From: Erythrobacter litoralis
GTDB lineage: Bacteria; Pseudomonadota; Alphaproteobacteria; Sphingomonadales; Sphingomonadaceae
Assembly (NCBI RefSeq): GCF_029760855.1
Contig: NZ_SOSI01000003.1
Coordinates: forward strand, 469,453-533,452
Direction: 5' to 3'
Length of the DNA stretch: 64,000 bases
In this document: one piece after another, positions 8,821 to 18,471 of the stretch
How positions within the stretch are numbered: the stretch's first letter is position 1
Layout: every line of letters begins with the position of its first letter
Notes under the pieces: model-generated
Seen by the model: the letters and a program-made list of their open reading frames with translations, nothing else
Told to the model about the DNA's origin: nothing
Databases searched by the model: none
Program-made: the position numbers and the translations under genes

Positions 8821-10080
8821 TTACCCGATCGTTCGAGCAGCGAAAATTTCCGCAGCGTCTGCTTCGCGCTCGAAGATGTCGGCAACTGCCGTGAAGGTGT
8901 TGGAGTTTGCCCCATCTCGAACGTCGAGCGAAATCAAGACGGCGGGTTCAGCCTTACGCGCTTTGTCATAACGTTTGCGAGGACTACCGGTAGCGAATAC
9001 TTCGACTGAGAAACCAGCCTTGCGAAAGGCAGCCGCCAGTTCTGCCGCGTCGCTCTCGCGATCGATATTCTCAGCGGCGATCGCGACTTCGAGTTGTTCA
9101 ATTCTCTTGCTGTCGCAAAGCATCGCCAGCCGTTCAATGCCCGCTGCCCAGCCCACGGCAGGGGTAGGCGCCCCCCCGAGGCTTTCCATCAGGCCATCGT
9201 ACCGACCGCCGCCGAGGATCGTGCTCTGGCTACCAAGTTTGCTGGCCGCCTCGCTGCCTTCGTCGGGGATGAACTCGAACGCGGTGTGGCGATAATAGTC
9301 GAGGCCGCGCACGAGGCTTTCGGCGCGCGTCCATTTCACGCCTGCCGCATCCAGCCCGCTCGTCACAGCATCGAAAAACGCGCGCGCATCGTCCGACAGG
9401 AACTGGTCGATCTTCGGCGCATCCACCACGAATTGCCGGTCGCGGCGGTCCTTCGAATCCAGGATGCGCAACGGGTTCTTCTCGAGCCGCTCCTGCGAAT
9501 CCTCGCTCAGTTCCCCGCGCACGGCTCGAAAATGCTCGACTAGTGCGGCACGCCATGCCTCGCGGCTGTCCCCGTCGCCCAGCGTGTTGAGGTGCAGGGT
9601 CACGCCTTCGATGCCCAACTCCTTCAAGAGCTGATCGGCAAAAGCGAGCAATTCCACATCCGCCTGCGGTTCGGCTGCACCGATGATCTCCGCATCGATC
9701 TGGTGGAACTGGCGATAGCGGCCCTTTTGCGGCCGTTCGTAGCGGAAGATCGGGCCATGTGTCGCCAGTTTGAGCGGCGCGTGCTGCTGCCAGCCATTGG
9801 TGAGGAAGGCGCGCGCGATGCCGGCAGTAAACTCGGGGCGCAGGGTCAGGCTGTCGCCGCCACGATCCTCGAAGGTGTACATCTCCTTGGAGACGATATC
9901 CGTCGTCTCGCCGATGGAGCGAGCGAAGACCTCGGTCTTCTCGAACACCGGCATTTCCACCCGGCGGAAGCGGTAGAGCTTTCGCACGCGCTCGAAGGTA
10001 TCGACCACGAAGGCGAAGGCCTCCGCATCTTGTCCGAAAATGTCCTGCGTGCCGCGAATAGCTTGTGGAGTTTTGCCCAT
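8821..10080 (-). CDS. hisS: Histidine-tRNA ligase
   Basis: Class II aminoacyl-tRNA synthetase that charges tRNA-His. The 419 aa show motif 2 in [18 protein letters not shown], the histidine-specific [12 protein letters not shown] segment, and motif 3 around [14 protein letters not shown]. The C-terminal 90 or so residues form the anticodon-binding domain. It is the first gene of the hisS-prfA-prmC block. Its start faces the M61 peptidase gene across a 94-bp divergent gap. Confidence 0.97.
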   Translation of the reverse strand: MGKTPQAIRGTQDIFGQDAEAFAFVVDTFERVRKLYRFRRVEMPVFEKTEVFARSIGETTDIVSKEMYTFEDRGGDSLTLRPEFTAGIARAFLTNGWQQHAPLKLATHGPIFRYERPQKGRYRQFHQIDAEIIGAAEPQADVELLAFADQLLKELGIEGVTLHLNTLGDGDSREAWRAALVEHFRAVRGELSEDSQERLEKNPLRILDSKDRRDRQFVVDAPKIDQFLSDDARAFFDAVTSGLDAAGVKWTRAESLVRGLDYYRHTAFEFIPDEGSEAASKLGSQSTILGGGRYDGLMESLGGAPTPAVGWAAGIERLAMLCDSKRIEQLEVAIAAENIDRESDAAELAAAFRKAGFSVEVFATGSPRKRYDKARKAEPAVLISLDVRDGANSNTFTAVADIFEREADAAEIFAARTIG

Positions 10081-10174
10081 GATGCGCCGCGCCCTAGCGC
10101 GTTCGGTGGGAACGGAAAAGCCGCTCGTCGAAGCGATACTTGCCTTGCCGCCAATGGCCTTTCAAAGAAGCGTC

Positions 10175-12118
10175 ATGATCAAACGCTTCGCCCCGCTCGC
10201 TTTCGCCGCCCTCGCTGCCCAGCACCCCGCCGCCGCCCAGATACGACCGGAGAGCAACTCGGCGCCCACCGCCCCGTCGCTCGACGATTCGACCCCGCTG
10301 CCGCAGGATACGCCATGGCCGGGTGGAACGATCGGCCTGAATATCGACGCGACGGATACGCGCCGCGGGATCTATTCGGTCACGCAGACCTTCCCGTTGC
10401 CCGCCGGAACGCGACAGCTCAACTTGCTGCTGCCCGAATGGCTGCCCGGCAAGCACGCGGCGCGCGGTGCTATCAACTTGCTCTCGAACATCCGCTTCAC
10501 TGCGAATGGCGAAACGCTGACATGGTCGCGCGATCCGTACGATGTGTTCCGCTTCCGGGTGGAGGTGCCCGATGGCGCGTCCGAAGTTGTGGCGACCTTC
10601 GTCCACACCTCGCCCGTGACGGGAAGCGAGGGGCGTATCACCATGACGCAGGAAATGCTCAACCTACAATGGGAACAGATGAGCCTCTATCCCGAAGGGC
10701 ATTACGTCCGCCGCATCGCAGTGCAGCCGATTGTGACGGTGCCTGAGGGTTGGCAAGTCTTCACCGCACTCGACGGGCAACGCCGCAGCGGCAACACGGT
10801 CCGCTGGGAACCGACGGATTACGAGACGCTCGTCGATTCGCCGATCTTCGCCGGCGCGTATTCGAAGCAGTGGGAGCTTGGCGAAGGCGTTCGGCTCGAT
10901 GCGGTGGCCGATGCGCCGAAATATCTCGATCTTGCGCCCGAAAACGCAACCAAGTTCACCGCATTGGCCGAAGAGGCCATTGCCCTGTTCGGCTCGCGCC
11001 CGTTTGACCATTACAACATTCTCCTCGCTATGACCGACCGGATGGGCGGCATCGGCCTCGAACATCACCGCTCGAGCGAGAACCAGTACGAACCGGAAGC
11101 CCTCATGAAGTGGGACGAGTTCGACTGGGATCACAATGTCGTCAGCCACGAGATCGTGCATAGCTGGAACGGCAAGTACCGCCGTCCGGTGGGGCTTTGG
11201 ACACCCGATTACCGCACGCCGATGGATGACACTTTGCTGTGGGTCTATGAAGGGCAGACCCAGTTCTGGGGGTGGGTCCTTGCCGCGCGTTCCGGCTTTC
11301 AGTCGAAGGACACCATTCTCGGCAATTTCGCCAATGCTGTGGCGAATTACTCCGAAGGGCAGCCGGGCCGCGCATGGCGCAGCGTGCAGGATACGACCTA
11401 CGATCCGATCATCAATTCACGCGCGCCCTTACCGTATAGCTCGCTCCAGCGCAGCGAGGACTATTACGTCGAAGGCGCACTGACATGGCTCGAAGCCGAC
11501 CAGATTATCCGGAACGGCACACGCGGCCGGCGCGGGCTCGACGATTTCGCCAAGGTGTTCTTCGGCAGTGCGGACGGCGATTACGGTGAGAAGACGTACG
11601 ATTTCGACGAGGTCGTGGCTGCGCTGAACGGCATCTACGAGTACGATTGGGCAACCTTCCTCGACACGCGCCTTCGCCAGCCGAACCAGCCCGCGCCGAC
11701 GCGCGGCCTAGAGATGGCCGGATACGAACTCGTCTGGAAGGACGAACCCAATCCTTACGCCAAGGGCCGAATGCAGTATTCGAACTATCTCGACCTGTTC
11801 TATTCGCTCGGTATCAATCTCTCTTCCGAAGGCACGGTGACGAGCACCCTTTACGACGGCCCGGCCTTCGATGCGGGCATCGTCAACGGCGCGCAGATCG
11901 TGGCCGTGAACGGAGATGCCTATTCCACCGATACGATGCGCGATGCCGTTACCGCTGCCAAGGAGAGCGACGACCCGATCGAACTGCTGGTCAAGCGCGG
12001 CGAGCGCTACGATACCGTAACGGTCGATTATAGCGGCGGCCTGCGCTATCCTTGGATCGAGCCGACCGGCGATGGCGAACAGGGCCTCGACCGCTTGCTC
12101 GCATCAAGAATCAAGTGA
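10175..12118 (+). CDS. M61 family metallopeptidase with PDZ domain
   Basis: A secreted or periplasmic glycyl-aminopeptidase-like enzyme of 647 aa. The ATG at 10175 is chosen because it gives a clean signal peptide (MIKRFAPLAFAALAAQHPAAAQ, cut after about residue 22) and has AAGAAG upstream; the frame is open further back but overlaps hisS. Zinc site: VSHEIVHSWNGKYRRP supplies HExxH, with WVYEGQTQFWG as the third ligand region. The C-terminal 130 or so residues form a PDZ-like domain (DGPAFDAGIVNGAQIVAVNG). M61 proteins cleave N-terminal Gly or Ala in characterised members. The physiological substrate here is unknown. Confidence 0.9.
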   Translation: MIKRFAPLAFAALAAQHPAAAQIRPESNSAPTAPSLDDSTPLPQDTPWPGGTIGLNIDATDTRRGIYSVTQTFPLPAGTRQLNLLLPEWLPGKHAARGAINLLSNIRFTANGETLTWSRDPYDVFRFRVEVPDGASEVVATFVHTSPVTGSEGRITMTQEMLNLQWEQMSLYPEGHYVRRIAVQPIVTVPEGWQVFTALDGQRRSGNTVRWEPTDYETLVDSPIFAGAYSKQWELGEGVRLDAVADAPKYLDLAPENATKFTALAEEAIALFGSRPFDHYNILLAMTDRMGGIGLEHHRSSENQYEPEALMKWDEFDWDHNVVSHEIVHSWNGKYRRPVGLWTPDYRTPMDDTLLWVYEGQTQFWGWVLAARSGFQSKDTILGNFANAVANYSEGQPGRAWRSVQDTTYDPIINSRAPLPYSSLQRSEDYYVEGALTWLEADQIIRNGTRGRRGLDDFAKVFFGSADGDYGEKTYDFDEVVAALNGIYEYDWATFLDTRLRQPNQPAPTRGLEMAGYELVWKDEPNPYAKGRMQYSNYLDLFYSLGINLSSEGTVTSTLYDGPAFDAGIVNGAQIVAVNGDAYSTDTMRDAVTAAKESDDPIELLVKRGERYDTVTVDYSGGLRYPWIEPTGDGEQGLDRLLASRIK

Positions 12119-12261
12119 TCCCGCCTATCGAATTTTAGGTCGGCGTTTACCGATCGAGATTAAAGGCGTCGGGCGCTTGCCCTTTATGAAGGCGCTGGCT
12201 ACGCCGCGCGCCGACTTGGCTATCTCCTTAAGGAAACGGCTGCAACATTCGAGAGACCTCC

Positions 12262-12795
12262 ATGCGTATCGATATGATCCCGATCGGCGACAATCCGCCG
12301 GAAAGCCTCAACGTCATCATCGAAGTGCCGACCGGCGGCGAACCCGTAAAATACGAGTTCGACAAGCAGTCGGGTGCATTGTTCGTCGACCGCATCCTGC
12401 ACACGCCGATGCGCTATCCCGCGAATTACGGCTTTGTGCCCCATACCCTTTCGCCCGATGGCGATCCGCTCGATGCGCTGGTCATCGCCCGCTCGCCCTT
12501 CATTCCGGGCTGCGTGGTGCGCGCCCGCCCCATTGGCGTGCTTAACCTCGAAGACGAGCATGGCGGCGATGAAAAGCTGGTCTGCGTCCCGGTCGACACG
12601 ACCTTCCCGTATTATTCGGACGTCGGCGAAACCAAGGATCTGCCGAGCATCATCTTCGCGCAGATCGAACACTTCTTCACCCACTATAAGGATCTGGAGA
12701 AGGAAAAGTGGGTTCGCATCGGCGCTTGGGGCGATGCCGCGGAAGCCAAGCGGATTACGCTCGAATCGATCGAACGCTGCAAAAACGGCGGCTAG
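12262..12795 (+). CDS. ppa: Inorganic pyrophosphatase
   Basis: Family I soluble pyrophosphatase that hydrolyses PPi to two phosphates and pulls biosynthetic reactions forward. The 177 aa are the normal bacterial size. The metal-binding signature DGDPLDALV, the KYEFDKQSGA substrate region and YPANYGFVP are all present. The ATG has GAGAGACCTCC upstream. It is convergent with the mechanosensitive channel gene, whose stop begins 1 bp beyond its own stop. Confidence 0.97.
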   Translation: MRIDMIPIGDNPPESLNVIIEVPTGGEPVKYEFDKQSGALFVDRILHTPMRYPANYGFVPHTLSPDGDPLDALVIARSPFIPGCVVRARPIGVLNLEDEHGGDEKLVCVPVDTTFPYYSDVGETKDLPSIIFAQIEHFFTHYKDLEKEKWVRIGAWGDAAEAKRITLESIERCKNGG

Positions 12796-12796
12796 A

Positions 12797-14173
12797 TCAC
12801 TCCACCGGGCGCGAATGGTCGAGCAGGTCCTTGTCCTGCTCGCCCCCGCTCTGGCGGCGCTCGTCCTCAACCATATCTTCGATCTCGTCGACCGGACGAA
12901 CGTCTTCGTCGTGGTGAGTCGAGCTTAGCTGCTGCACCTGCTTCTTCGGTGCTTCGCTTTCCTGTGACTGGTTAGCTTCCCCGAACGGCACGTTCGCGGA
13001 GCGTGGATCGAAGCGCAGGCGATAGATCGGCTCGGGCAAGCCGAAGCCCGCATTTTCGAGCGCGGTCTTTACTGCCGGAATAGCGCGGCTCTGCGCCTTC
13101 CACCAATCCGTTTCGGTCTGGTCGACCCAACCAAGGAACCGGATGACCACGTTCGAATCGCCCACCTCGATGATACGACCCTCGGCTGGCGGCTTATCGA
13201 GGATGAAGGGCAAGGCCTGCAACGTTTCGCGCCCGAGCTTGCGCGCGGCCAGCGCGTCGTCGTCGGCATCCACGCCGAGATCGAACTGGAACCGACGCTG
13301 CGGATTGCGGGTAAAATTGGTGATGACCGCCTTGAACACCTGACTGTTCGGCACGCGCAGATGATTGCCGTCCAGCGTCATCAGCACGGTCGCGCGGCTG
13401 GTGAGGCGGATCACACGACCCTCCAGATCGTCGATCAGCACCCAGTCGTTGCCGCGAAACGGTTGCCGGAGACTGAGCATGAGCGAGGCGACGTAATTCT
13501 CGATCGTATCGCGCAATGCGAAACCCAGCGCGAGGCCGATGACGCCCGCGCCGCCGAGGACCGCGCCGAGCAGCGCCCCCGCCCCGATAATATCCAGTGC
13601 GACGACCAGACCGCCCACGATGAACACGAAGCGAATCGCGCTGGCGATCAACTCTTCGAGAAAGCCGTTGGGGGCGATGCGGCTCCACAGCCCACCGAGG
13701 CCGGCAAGAAGATAACCGATAAGGGCGATTGCCCCCCAGACGACGAGTGCGAAGCCGAACAGGGGCAGCATCGCGAGGAAATCGTTCAGCTTGCCTGTCA
13801 GGGTGGCAAGACCGCCGGCTTGGGAAGACAGCGAGACATCGCGTTCGAGACCATTCTCGACCGTGACGACGCCCGATACCCTTCCCGCGATCTCCTCGGC
13901 CCTGGCAATATCCTCCTGCTGTGGCACCTCGCCCACGAGCGTGACCACGCCCTCCCTTACCGAAACGCGCACGTTCCGGAACGCCGGCAGTTCGGCGAAG
14001 ATGCCGCTGATACGCCCGGATATGCGGTCGTCATCACCCGCATTTTGCGTGTTGTCGATCGGCTGGGCGGGGGCGGTGGGCTCGGGCGAGGCAGTTTCGG
14101 CAGGCGCGGCAGGAAGCATGGCCGCAGCTGGCGAGGCGGCACATAGAGCGAGCGCGGCGAGGAGGCCCTTCAC
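12797..14173 (-). CDS. BON-domain mechanosensitive ion channel (MscS family)
   Basis: A 458 aa channel. A signal peptide (about residues 1-18) and a Pro/Ala-rich linker precede a BON domain (about 50-112, NVRVSVREGVVTLVGEVPQ), then three or four membrane helices and the MscS pore helix (AVLGGAGVIGLALGFALRDT), the beta domain (WVLIDDLEGRVIRLTSR) and an acidic C-terminal tail of about 60 residues. The BON domain would sit in the periplasm, where it could touch membrane or peptidoglycan (inference). The start is GTG at 14173, overlapping the pmbA stop by 4 bp. Confidence 0.88.
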   Translation of the reverse strand: MKGLLAALALCAASPAAAMLPAAPAETASPEPTAPAQPIDNTQNAGDDDRISGRISGIFAELPAFRNVRVSVREGVVTLVGEVPQQEDIARAEEIAGRVSGVVTVENGLERDVSLSSQAGGLATLTGKLNDFLAMLPLFGFALVVWGAIALIGYLLAGLGGLWSRIAPNGFLEELIASAIRFVFIVGGLVVALDIIGAGALLGAVLGGAGVIGLALGFALRDTIENYVASLMLSLRQPFRGNDWVLIDDLEGRVIRLTSRATVLMTLDGNHLRVPNSQVFKAVITNFTRNPQRRFQFDLGVDADDDALAARKLGRETLQALPFILDKPPAEGRIIEVGDSNVVIRFLGWVDQTETDWWKAQSRAIPAVKTALENAGFGLPEPIYRLRFDPRSANVPFGEANQSQESEAPKKQVQQLSSTHHDEDVRPVDEIEDMVEDERRQSGGEQDKDLLDHSRPVE

Positions 14174-15516
14174 TGCCCCGCCACCATCATGCCGTCGATC
14201 CGCAAGGTCGGCACGTTTATCGCGCGGTGCATGGCGAGATCGTCGGCGGGCGTCATGGCGCGATACATCTCCAGTAGATTTCCTGCGATGGTGATTTCCG
14301 CCACCGCCCCGGCGATCTCGCCATTATGAATGCGAAAGCCAGTGGCCCCGCGGCTGTAGTCGCCGGTTACGCCGTTGACGCCCTGCCCGAACAGCGAGGT
14401 AACATAGAGACCGTCGGCGATATCGGCCATAAGGGAAGCGGGCGAAACACGACCAGGGTCGAGATGGACGTTGGAGACGGATACCCCGGGCGCCCCTGCC
14501 CCGCCGCGCGACGCATTGCCTGTGAGGCCGAGGCCGAGCTGATCGGCGGATGCGACGTTGGTGAGCCAGCCGCCGATCCGTCCGCCCTCCACCAATGCCT
14601 TTTCACGTGTCGGCACGCCTTCGCCGTCGAATGCGCGCGACCGGAGGCCGCGCGGTCGGAAGGGATCTTCCACGATTCGGATGGCGGGATCGAACAGGTC
14701 TTCCTCTTCGCGCCCGAGCAGGAACGTCGCCTTGCGGGCGGCCGCCGGCGCCGACATGGCTGCGACGAGGTGTCCGATGAGCCCTGATCCCACGCGCGGA
14801 TCGAAGACGACCGGCATTGTACGGCTCGGCAGCGATCCGGGATCGAGCCGAGCAACCGCGCGCTCGCCGGCCTTGCGACCGATCTCGTCAAAGGACGGCA
14901 AATCGGCGCGATGCCTGGCACTGCGCATGGCATAATCGGTCTGCATCCGGCTGCCCTCGCCCGCGATGACGCTGGCCGAAAGCGCATAGCCCGAGGTGGC
15001 ATAGCCTTTCGCGAAGCCGTTGGATGTCACCAGAGCCGCGACCGAGCGACTGGCGGATGCACTGCCGCCATCGCTATTGGTCACGCCTTTCACCGCGCGC
15101 GCTGCGTCTTCCGTGGCCGCGGCGGCCTCGCGCAGATAAGCGGGTTCGATTTCCGAGAGATCGGCCAGATCGAGATCGGGCACGGGACCGCCGAACAGCT
15201 TGTCCTGCGGAGCTAAGCCGGCATGCGAGTCTTCCAGCGCAATGCGCGCCATCTCGACCGCGCGTTCGGCGAGGGCGGCAAGGCTTGCAGGTAGAAAATC
15301 GCTTGTGCTGATCGAGGCCGACCTTCTCCCGACAAAGACCCGCAGACCGATCTCTTCGCTTTCCGAACGCTCGACTTCCTCCAGCTTGCCGAGTCGCACG
15401 GTGACGCTCTCGGATGCATCGGCGCTCGCGACCGCGTCGGCGGCGCTCGCGCCGTTCTTTAGCGCTAGGGAGACGAGTTCGTCGCAGCGCGCGAGCGCGG
15501 TATCGGTATCGATCAT
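14170..15516 (-). CDS. pmbA: TldD/PmbA family metallopeptidase
   Basis: A 448 aa protein of the TldD/TldE (PmbA) peptidase family, which in E. coli forms a heterodimer that degrades or matures short peptides. TldD carries the zinc HExxxH; no such motif is visible here, so this is best read as the PmbA/TldE partner. The C-terminal GATGFRIHNGEIAGAVAEIT block is typical. Its stop overlaps the channel start (GTGA), suggesting translational coupling of two unrelated products. The tldD partner is not in the window. Confidence 0.88.
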   Translation of the reverse strand: MIDTDTALARCDELVSLALKNGASAADAVASADASESVTVRLGKLEEVERSESEEIGLRVFVGRRSASISTSDFLPASLAALAERAVEMARIALEDSHAGLAPQDKLFGGPVPDLDLADLSEIEPAYLREAAAATEDAARAVKGVTNSDGGSASASRSVAALVTSNGFAKGYATSGYALSASVIAGEGSRMQTDYAMRSARHRADLPSFDEIGRKAGERAVARLDPGSLPSRTMPVVFDPRVGSGLIGHLVAAMSAPAAARKATFLLGREEEDLFDPAIRIVEDPFRPRGLRSRAFDGEGVPTREKALVEGGRIGGWLTNVASADQLGLGLTGNASRGGAGAPGVSVSNVHLDPGRVSPASLMADIADGLYVTSLFGQGVNGVTGDYSRGATGFRIHNGEIAGAVAEITIAGNLLEMYRAMTPADDLAMHRAINVPTLRIDGMMVAGQ

Positions 15517-15554
15517 GCCCGCCTAACGCAGCAGCAGGCTGAAGAGGTCCGGCG

Positions 15555-15929
15555 TCAGAGGGTTTGCGTCGCCAAGCGGAACACGAGCGTGATCAGGAAG
15601 GGCAGTCCGATTGCCGTCGCCCACAGCCCCATGAGATCGCTGCGGAATGTGGGCAGGAGGGAAGGATCGGCGGCCTGCTCGTCGGTCAAATCCTTCCAGC
15701 GCGCTTCGAACCAGCGGCAAGCCGGAATGATACCGGCGACGAGCAATATGAGCGCGACGTATGGCAGGATCGACGGCAAACCATCCTGCAAGGCTTTGAC
15801 CGTCAGGAATATCTGCAAGCCGGTATACACGATCAGCGCCGTTGCGACGTGATTGCTCATCGACCGTCGCAAATCGCGCGTCGCGGCTGTCTTCGGGCGG
15901 GCTGCCCGCCCTTGGATGGCTTTGGCCAT
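15555..15929 (-). CDS. Small membrane protein of unknown function
   Basis: A 124 aa protein with a basic N-terminus (about 24 residues rich in K and R) followed by three hydrophobic helices at about 28-47, 53-71 and 97-119. No catalytic motif is visible. It lies 38 bp upstream of pmbA on the same strand, so it may be the first gene of that minus-strand operon, and it is divergent from lptB. I do not recognise the family. Confidence 0.65.
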   Translation of the reverse strand: MAKAIQGRAARPKTAATRDLRRSMSNHVATALIVYTGLQIFLTVKALQDGLPSILPYVALILLVAGIIPACRWFEARWKDLTDEQAADPSLLPTFRSDLMGLWATAIGLPFLITLVFRLATQTL

Positions 15930-16052
15930 ACCTTTTCTCCCAGCAATGTCTCCCTATACGCATCCTTTCAGATCGCCGCCCTCGTGGCAAGATTGCCGCG
16001 TATTTCGCTGATACGTGCGCGCTTCGGGGTTTTCGCCGAACCATAGCGTGCT

Positions 16053-16850
16053 ATGCCGTTCGCCATGGCCGATACGACGTTCAATACCGACAGCGCGGCA
16101 CTGCCCGATGCCGCTCCGCCCATTCCGCAGGGCGGCCTCGAAGTCGTGTCGATCGCCAAAAGCTACGACAAGCGCGCCGTCCTGACGGACATCTCATTGT
16201 CGGTCGGCAAGGGCGAGGTGCTCGGCCTGCTCGGTCCGAATGGTGCCGGCAAGACGACCTGCTTCTACTCCATCATGGGCCTGGTGCGCCCGGACAGCGG
16301 CCGCATCCTCATGGACGGTGAGGATGTGACCAAGCTGCCGATGTATCGCCGTGCGATCCTTGGTCTCGGCTACTTACCGCAGGAAACCAGCATCTTTCGC
16401 GGCATGACCGTGGAGCAGAACATTGCCTGTGTCCTCGAGATGGTCGAGCCCGACAAGACCACCCGCGAAGCCGAATTGAACCGCCTGCTGGACGAATTCG
16501 GTTTGCAACGCTTGCGGACAAGCCCGGCCATGGCGCTTTCGGGCGGTGAGCGCCGCCGCGCGGAAATCGCGCGCGCCCTCGCCGCCAAACCGTCCATCAT
16601 GCTGCTCGACGAACCCTTTGCCGGGATCGATCCCCTTTCGATCAGCGACATCCGCGATCTCGTCGCCGATCTGAAAACCCGCGGGATCGGCGTGCTCATC
16701 ACCGATCACAATGTGCGCGAGACCCTGGAAATCGTCGACCGTGCCTGCATCATCTATGGTGGGCAGGTGCTGTTCGCCGGTACGCCGCAAGACCTAGTGG
16801 CAGACGAAAACGTGAAACGGCTTTATCTCGGCGAAAGCTTTACGTTGTAA
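16053..16850 (+). CDS. lptB: LPS export ABC transporter ATP-binding protein
   Basis: ATPase of the Lpt machine that pulls lipopolysaccharide out of the inner membrane. It has 265 aa with Walker A GPNGAGKTT, signature LSGGERRRAEIARAL, Walker B IMLLDEPFAGIDP, and the H-loop in LITDHNVRETL. The ATG at 16053 is used; a second ATG at 16065 is possible, and about 30 N-terminal residues look non-conserved. rpoN follows as in many Gram-negatives. lptC and lptA, which usually lie just upstream, are absent here; a divergent membrane-protein gene stands in their place. Confidence 0.95.
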   Translation: MPFAMADTTFNTDSAALPDAAPPIPQGGLEVVSIAKSYDKRAVLTDISLSVGKGEVLGLLGPNGAGKTTCFYSIMGLVRPDSGRILMDGEDVTKLPMYRRAILGLGYLPQETSIFRGMTVEQNIACVLEMVEPDKTTREAELNRLLDEFGLQRLRTSPAMALSGGERRRAEIARALAAKPSIMLLDEPFAGIDPLSISDIRDLVADLKTRGIGVLITDHNVRETLEIVDRACIIYGGQVLFAGTPQDLVADENVKRLYLGESFTL

Positions 16851-16887
16851 TGATGCTGCCACCTTGTAATTCGGAGTAGCTCTTTTC

Positions 16888-18333
16888 GTGGCCCTAGGCC
16901 CTCGCCTCGACCTGCGACAAACGCAATCGCTGGTAATGACGCCGCAACTGCAGCAGGCGATCAAATTGCTGGCGCTCTCCAATCTCGAGATCGAAAGCTT
17001 CGTTTCGGAAGCGCTCGAAGCCAATCCCCTGCTCGAAATCGGCGAGACGCGCAGCGAGACAAGCGAACCCGAACGCGCAGCGCAAGAACACGATGCAAGC
17101 CCCGGCCCCGACGGCGGAGAAGCTCTCGATATTGCCGATCATGCGCTCGATCCCGAATCGGCCCCCGGCGATAGCGGCGACTGGTCGCGCGCGGCTTCGG
17201 GTGCGTCGTCAGAAGATACGCCGTTCCTCGAAAACCGGACCGACGATGGCCCCTCGCTTGCCGAACATCTCTCGGCGCAGATCGGCGGGATCGCCGGGGA
17301 TCGCCGCGAAGCCCTGATCGCGCAGCGGATCATCGCGGAGCTCGACGATGCCGGTTATCTCCATAGCGATCTGCGCTATCTCTCGGACGAACTCGGCGCA
17401 CCACTTGCGGAAATCGAACGGGGTCTCGCACTCGTCCAGCAACTCGATCCGACCGGCGTCGGCGCGCGGACCTTGGGCGAGTGCCTGGCGCTGCAGGCGA
17501 AGGAAGCCGATCGCTACGATCCCTGCATGGCACGGTTGATCGACAATCTCGATCTCGTGGCGAAGGGAGACGTCTCGAAGCTCAAGCGGCTGTGCGAAGT
17601 CGATGACGAAGATTTTGCCGAAATGCTCGCCGAATTACGGACCTACGACCCCAAGCCCGGCTGCCGTTTCGGAGGAGCGTCACACGCCGCCGTCGTGCCC
17701 GACGTGATCGTCGAACAGCTGCCTTCAGGTGGCTGGAATATCCGCATCAACGAAGAGACGTTGCCGCGTCTCGTCGTCAACCGCGACTATTATGTCGAAC
17801 TCGACAAGGGGGCGCACGACAAGAAGGCGAAGGCGTGGCTCAACGAACAGCTTGGCGAAGCGGACTGGCTGATACGCGCTCTGGACCAGCGCCAGAAAAC
17901 GATCCTCAAAGCCGCCAGTGAAATTCTGCGTCGACAGGAAGGCTTCTTCCGCGAAGGGATCTCGGCGATGAAGCCGCTGACCCTGCGCGAAGTGGCGGAA
18001 ACGATCGATATGCACGAATCCACCATCAGCCGGGTCACCAGCAACAAATATCTCAGCTGCCCCCGTGGAACCTTCGAAATGAAATACTTCTTTTCGAGCG
18101 GCGTACCTGCGGCAGATGGCGAAGGTGCCAGTTCACAAGCCATCAAGGCGCGGATCAAAGCCCTGTGCGACGGGGAGGAGGCGAAAAAAGTGCTTTCCGA
18201 CCAAAAACTTGCCGACCTACTGAAAGACGAAGGCTTCGACCTCGCTCGCCGGACGGTCGCTAAATATCGCGAAGCCATCGGTATCGGCTCGTCTGCCGAG
18301 AGACGTCGCCAGAAGAAGCTCCTGTCCTTTTAG
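16888..18333 (+). CDS. rpoN: RNA polymerase sigma-54 factor
   Basis: Alternative sigma factor that recognises -24/-12 promoters and needs enhancer-binding ATPases. The 481 aa (GTG start at 16888) show region I (LRQTQSLVMTPQLQQAIKLL), an acidic region II, the core-binding domain, a HTH region (LREVAETIDMHESTISRVTS) and an intact RpoN box ARRTVAKYRE near the C-terminus. It lies 37 bp after lptB in the same direction. No -24/-12 promoter was recognised in the window. Confidence 0.97.
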   Translation: MALGPRLDLRQTQSLVMTPQLQQAIKLLALSNLEIESFVSEALEANPLLEIGETRSETSEPERAAQEHDASPGPDGGEALDIADHALDPESAPGDSGDWSRAASGASSEDTPFLENRTDDGPSLAEHLSAQIGGIAGDRREALIAQRIIAELDDAGYLHSDLRYLSDELGAPLAEIERGLALVQQLDPTGVGARTLGECLALQAKEADRYDPCMARLIDNLDLVAKGDVSKLKRLCEVDDEDFAEMLAELRTYDPKPGCRFGGASHAAVVPDVIVEQLPSGGWNIRINEETLPRLVVNRDYYVELDKGAHDKKAKAWLNEQLGEADWLIRALDQRQKTILKAASEILRRQEGFFREGISAMKPLTLREVAETIDMHESTISRVTSNKYLSCPRGTFEMKYFFSSGVPAADGEGASSQAIKARIKALCDGEEAKKVLSDQKLADLLKDEGFDLARRTVAKYREAIGIGSSAERRRQKKLLSF

Positions 18334-18357
18334 GCTTCGAAAGCTGCGTAGAAAAAG

Positions 18358-18410
18358 TTAATACCTTTTACCCGCCGTTAACCTTTCTCGTTCATTTCCG
18401 CAGTGGTTAA
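18358..18410. promoter_or_regulatory. Cluster of CtrA half-sites upstream of ctrA
   Basis: Three TTAA cores lie in the 138-bp gap before ctrA: GTTAAT (TTAA at 18358-18361), GTTAACC (18378-18381) and GGTTAACG (18407-18410). CtrA recognises TTAA-N7-TTAA and single TTAACC-type half-sites. None here has the N7 spacing, so this is a half-site cluster rather than a full box. Autoregulation of ctrA is known in Caulobacter; for this genome it is inferred. Confidence 0.5.
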
Positions 18411-18471
18411 CGAGCGACAACACCTCTTATCTGAAGGTTACTGGAAACACTGGGCAACGGGGGGACGACCC

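Noticed and set aside
18403..18471. Longer CtrA start at GTG 18403
   Set aside because: The extra 23 residues are not part of CtrA; ATG 18472 has a strong G-rich ribosome site and the conserved start.
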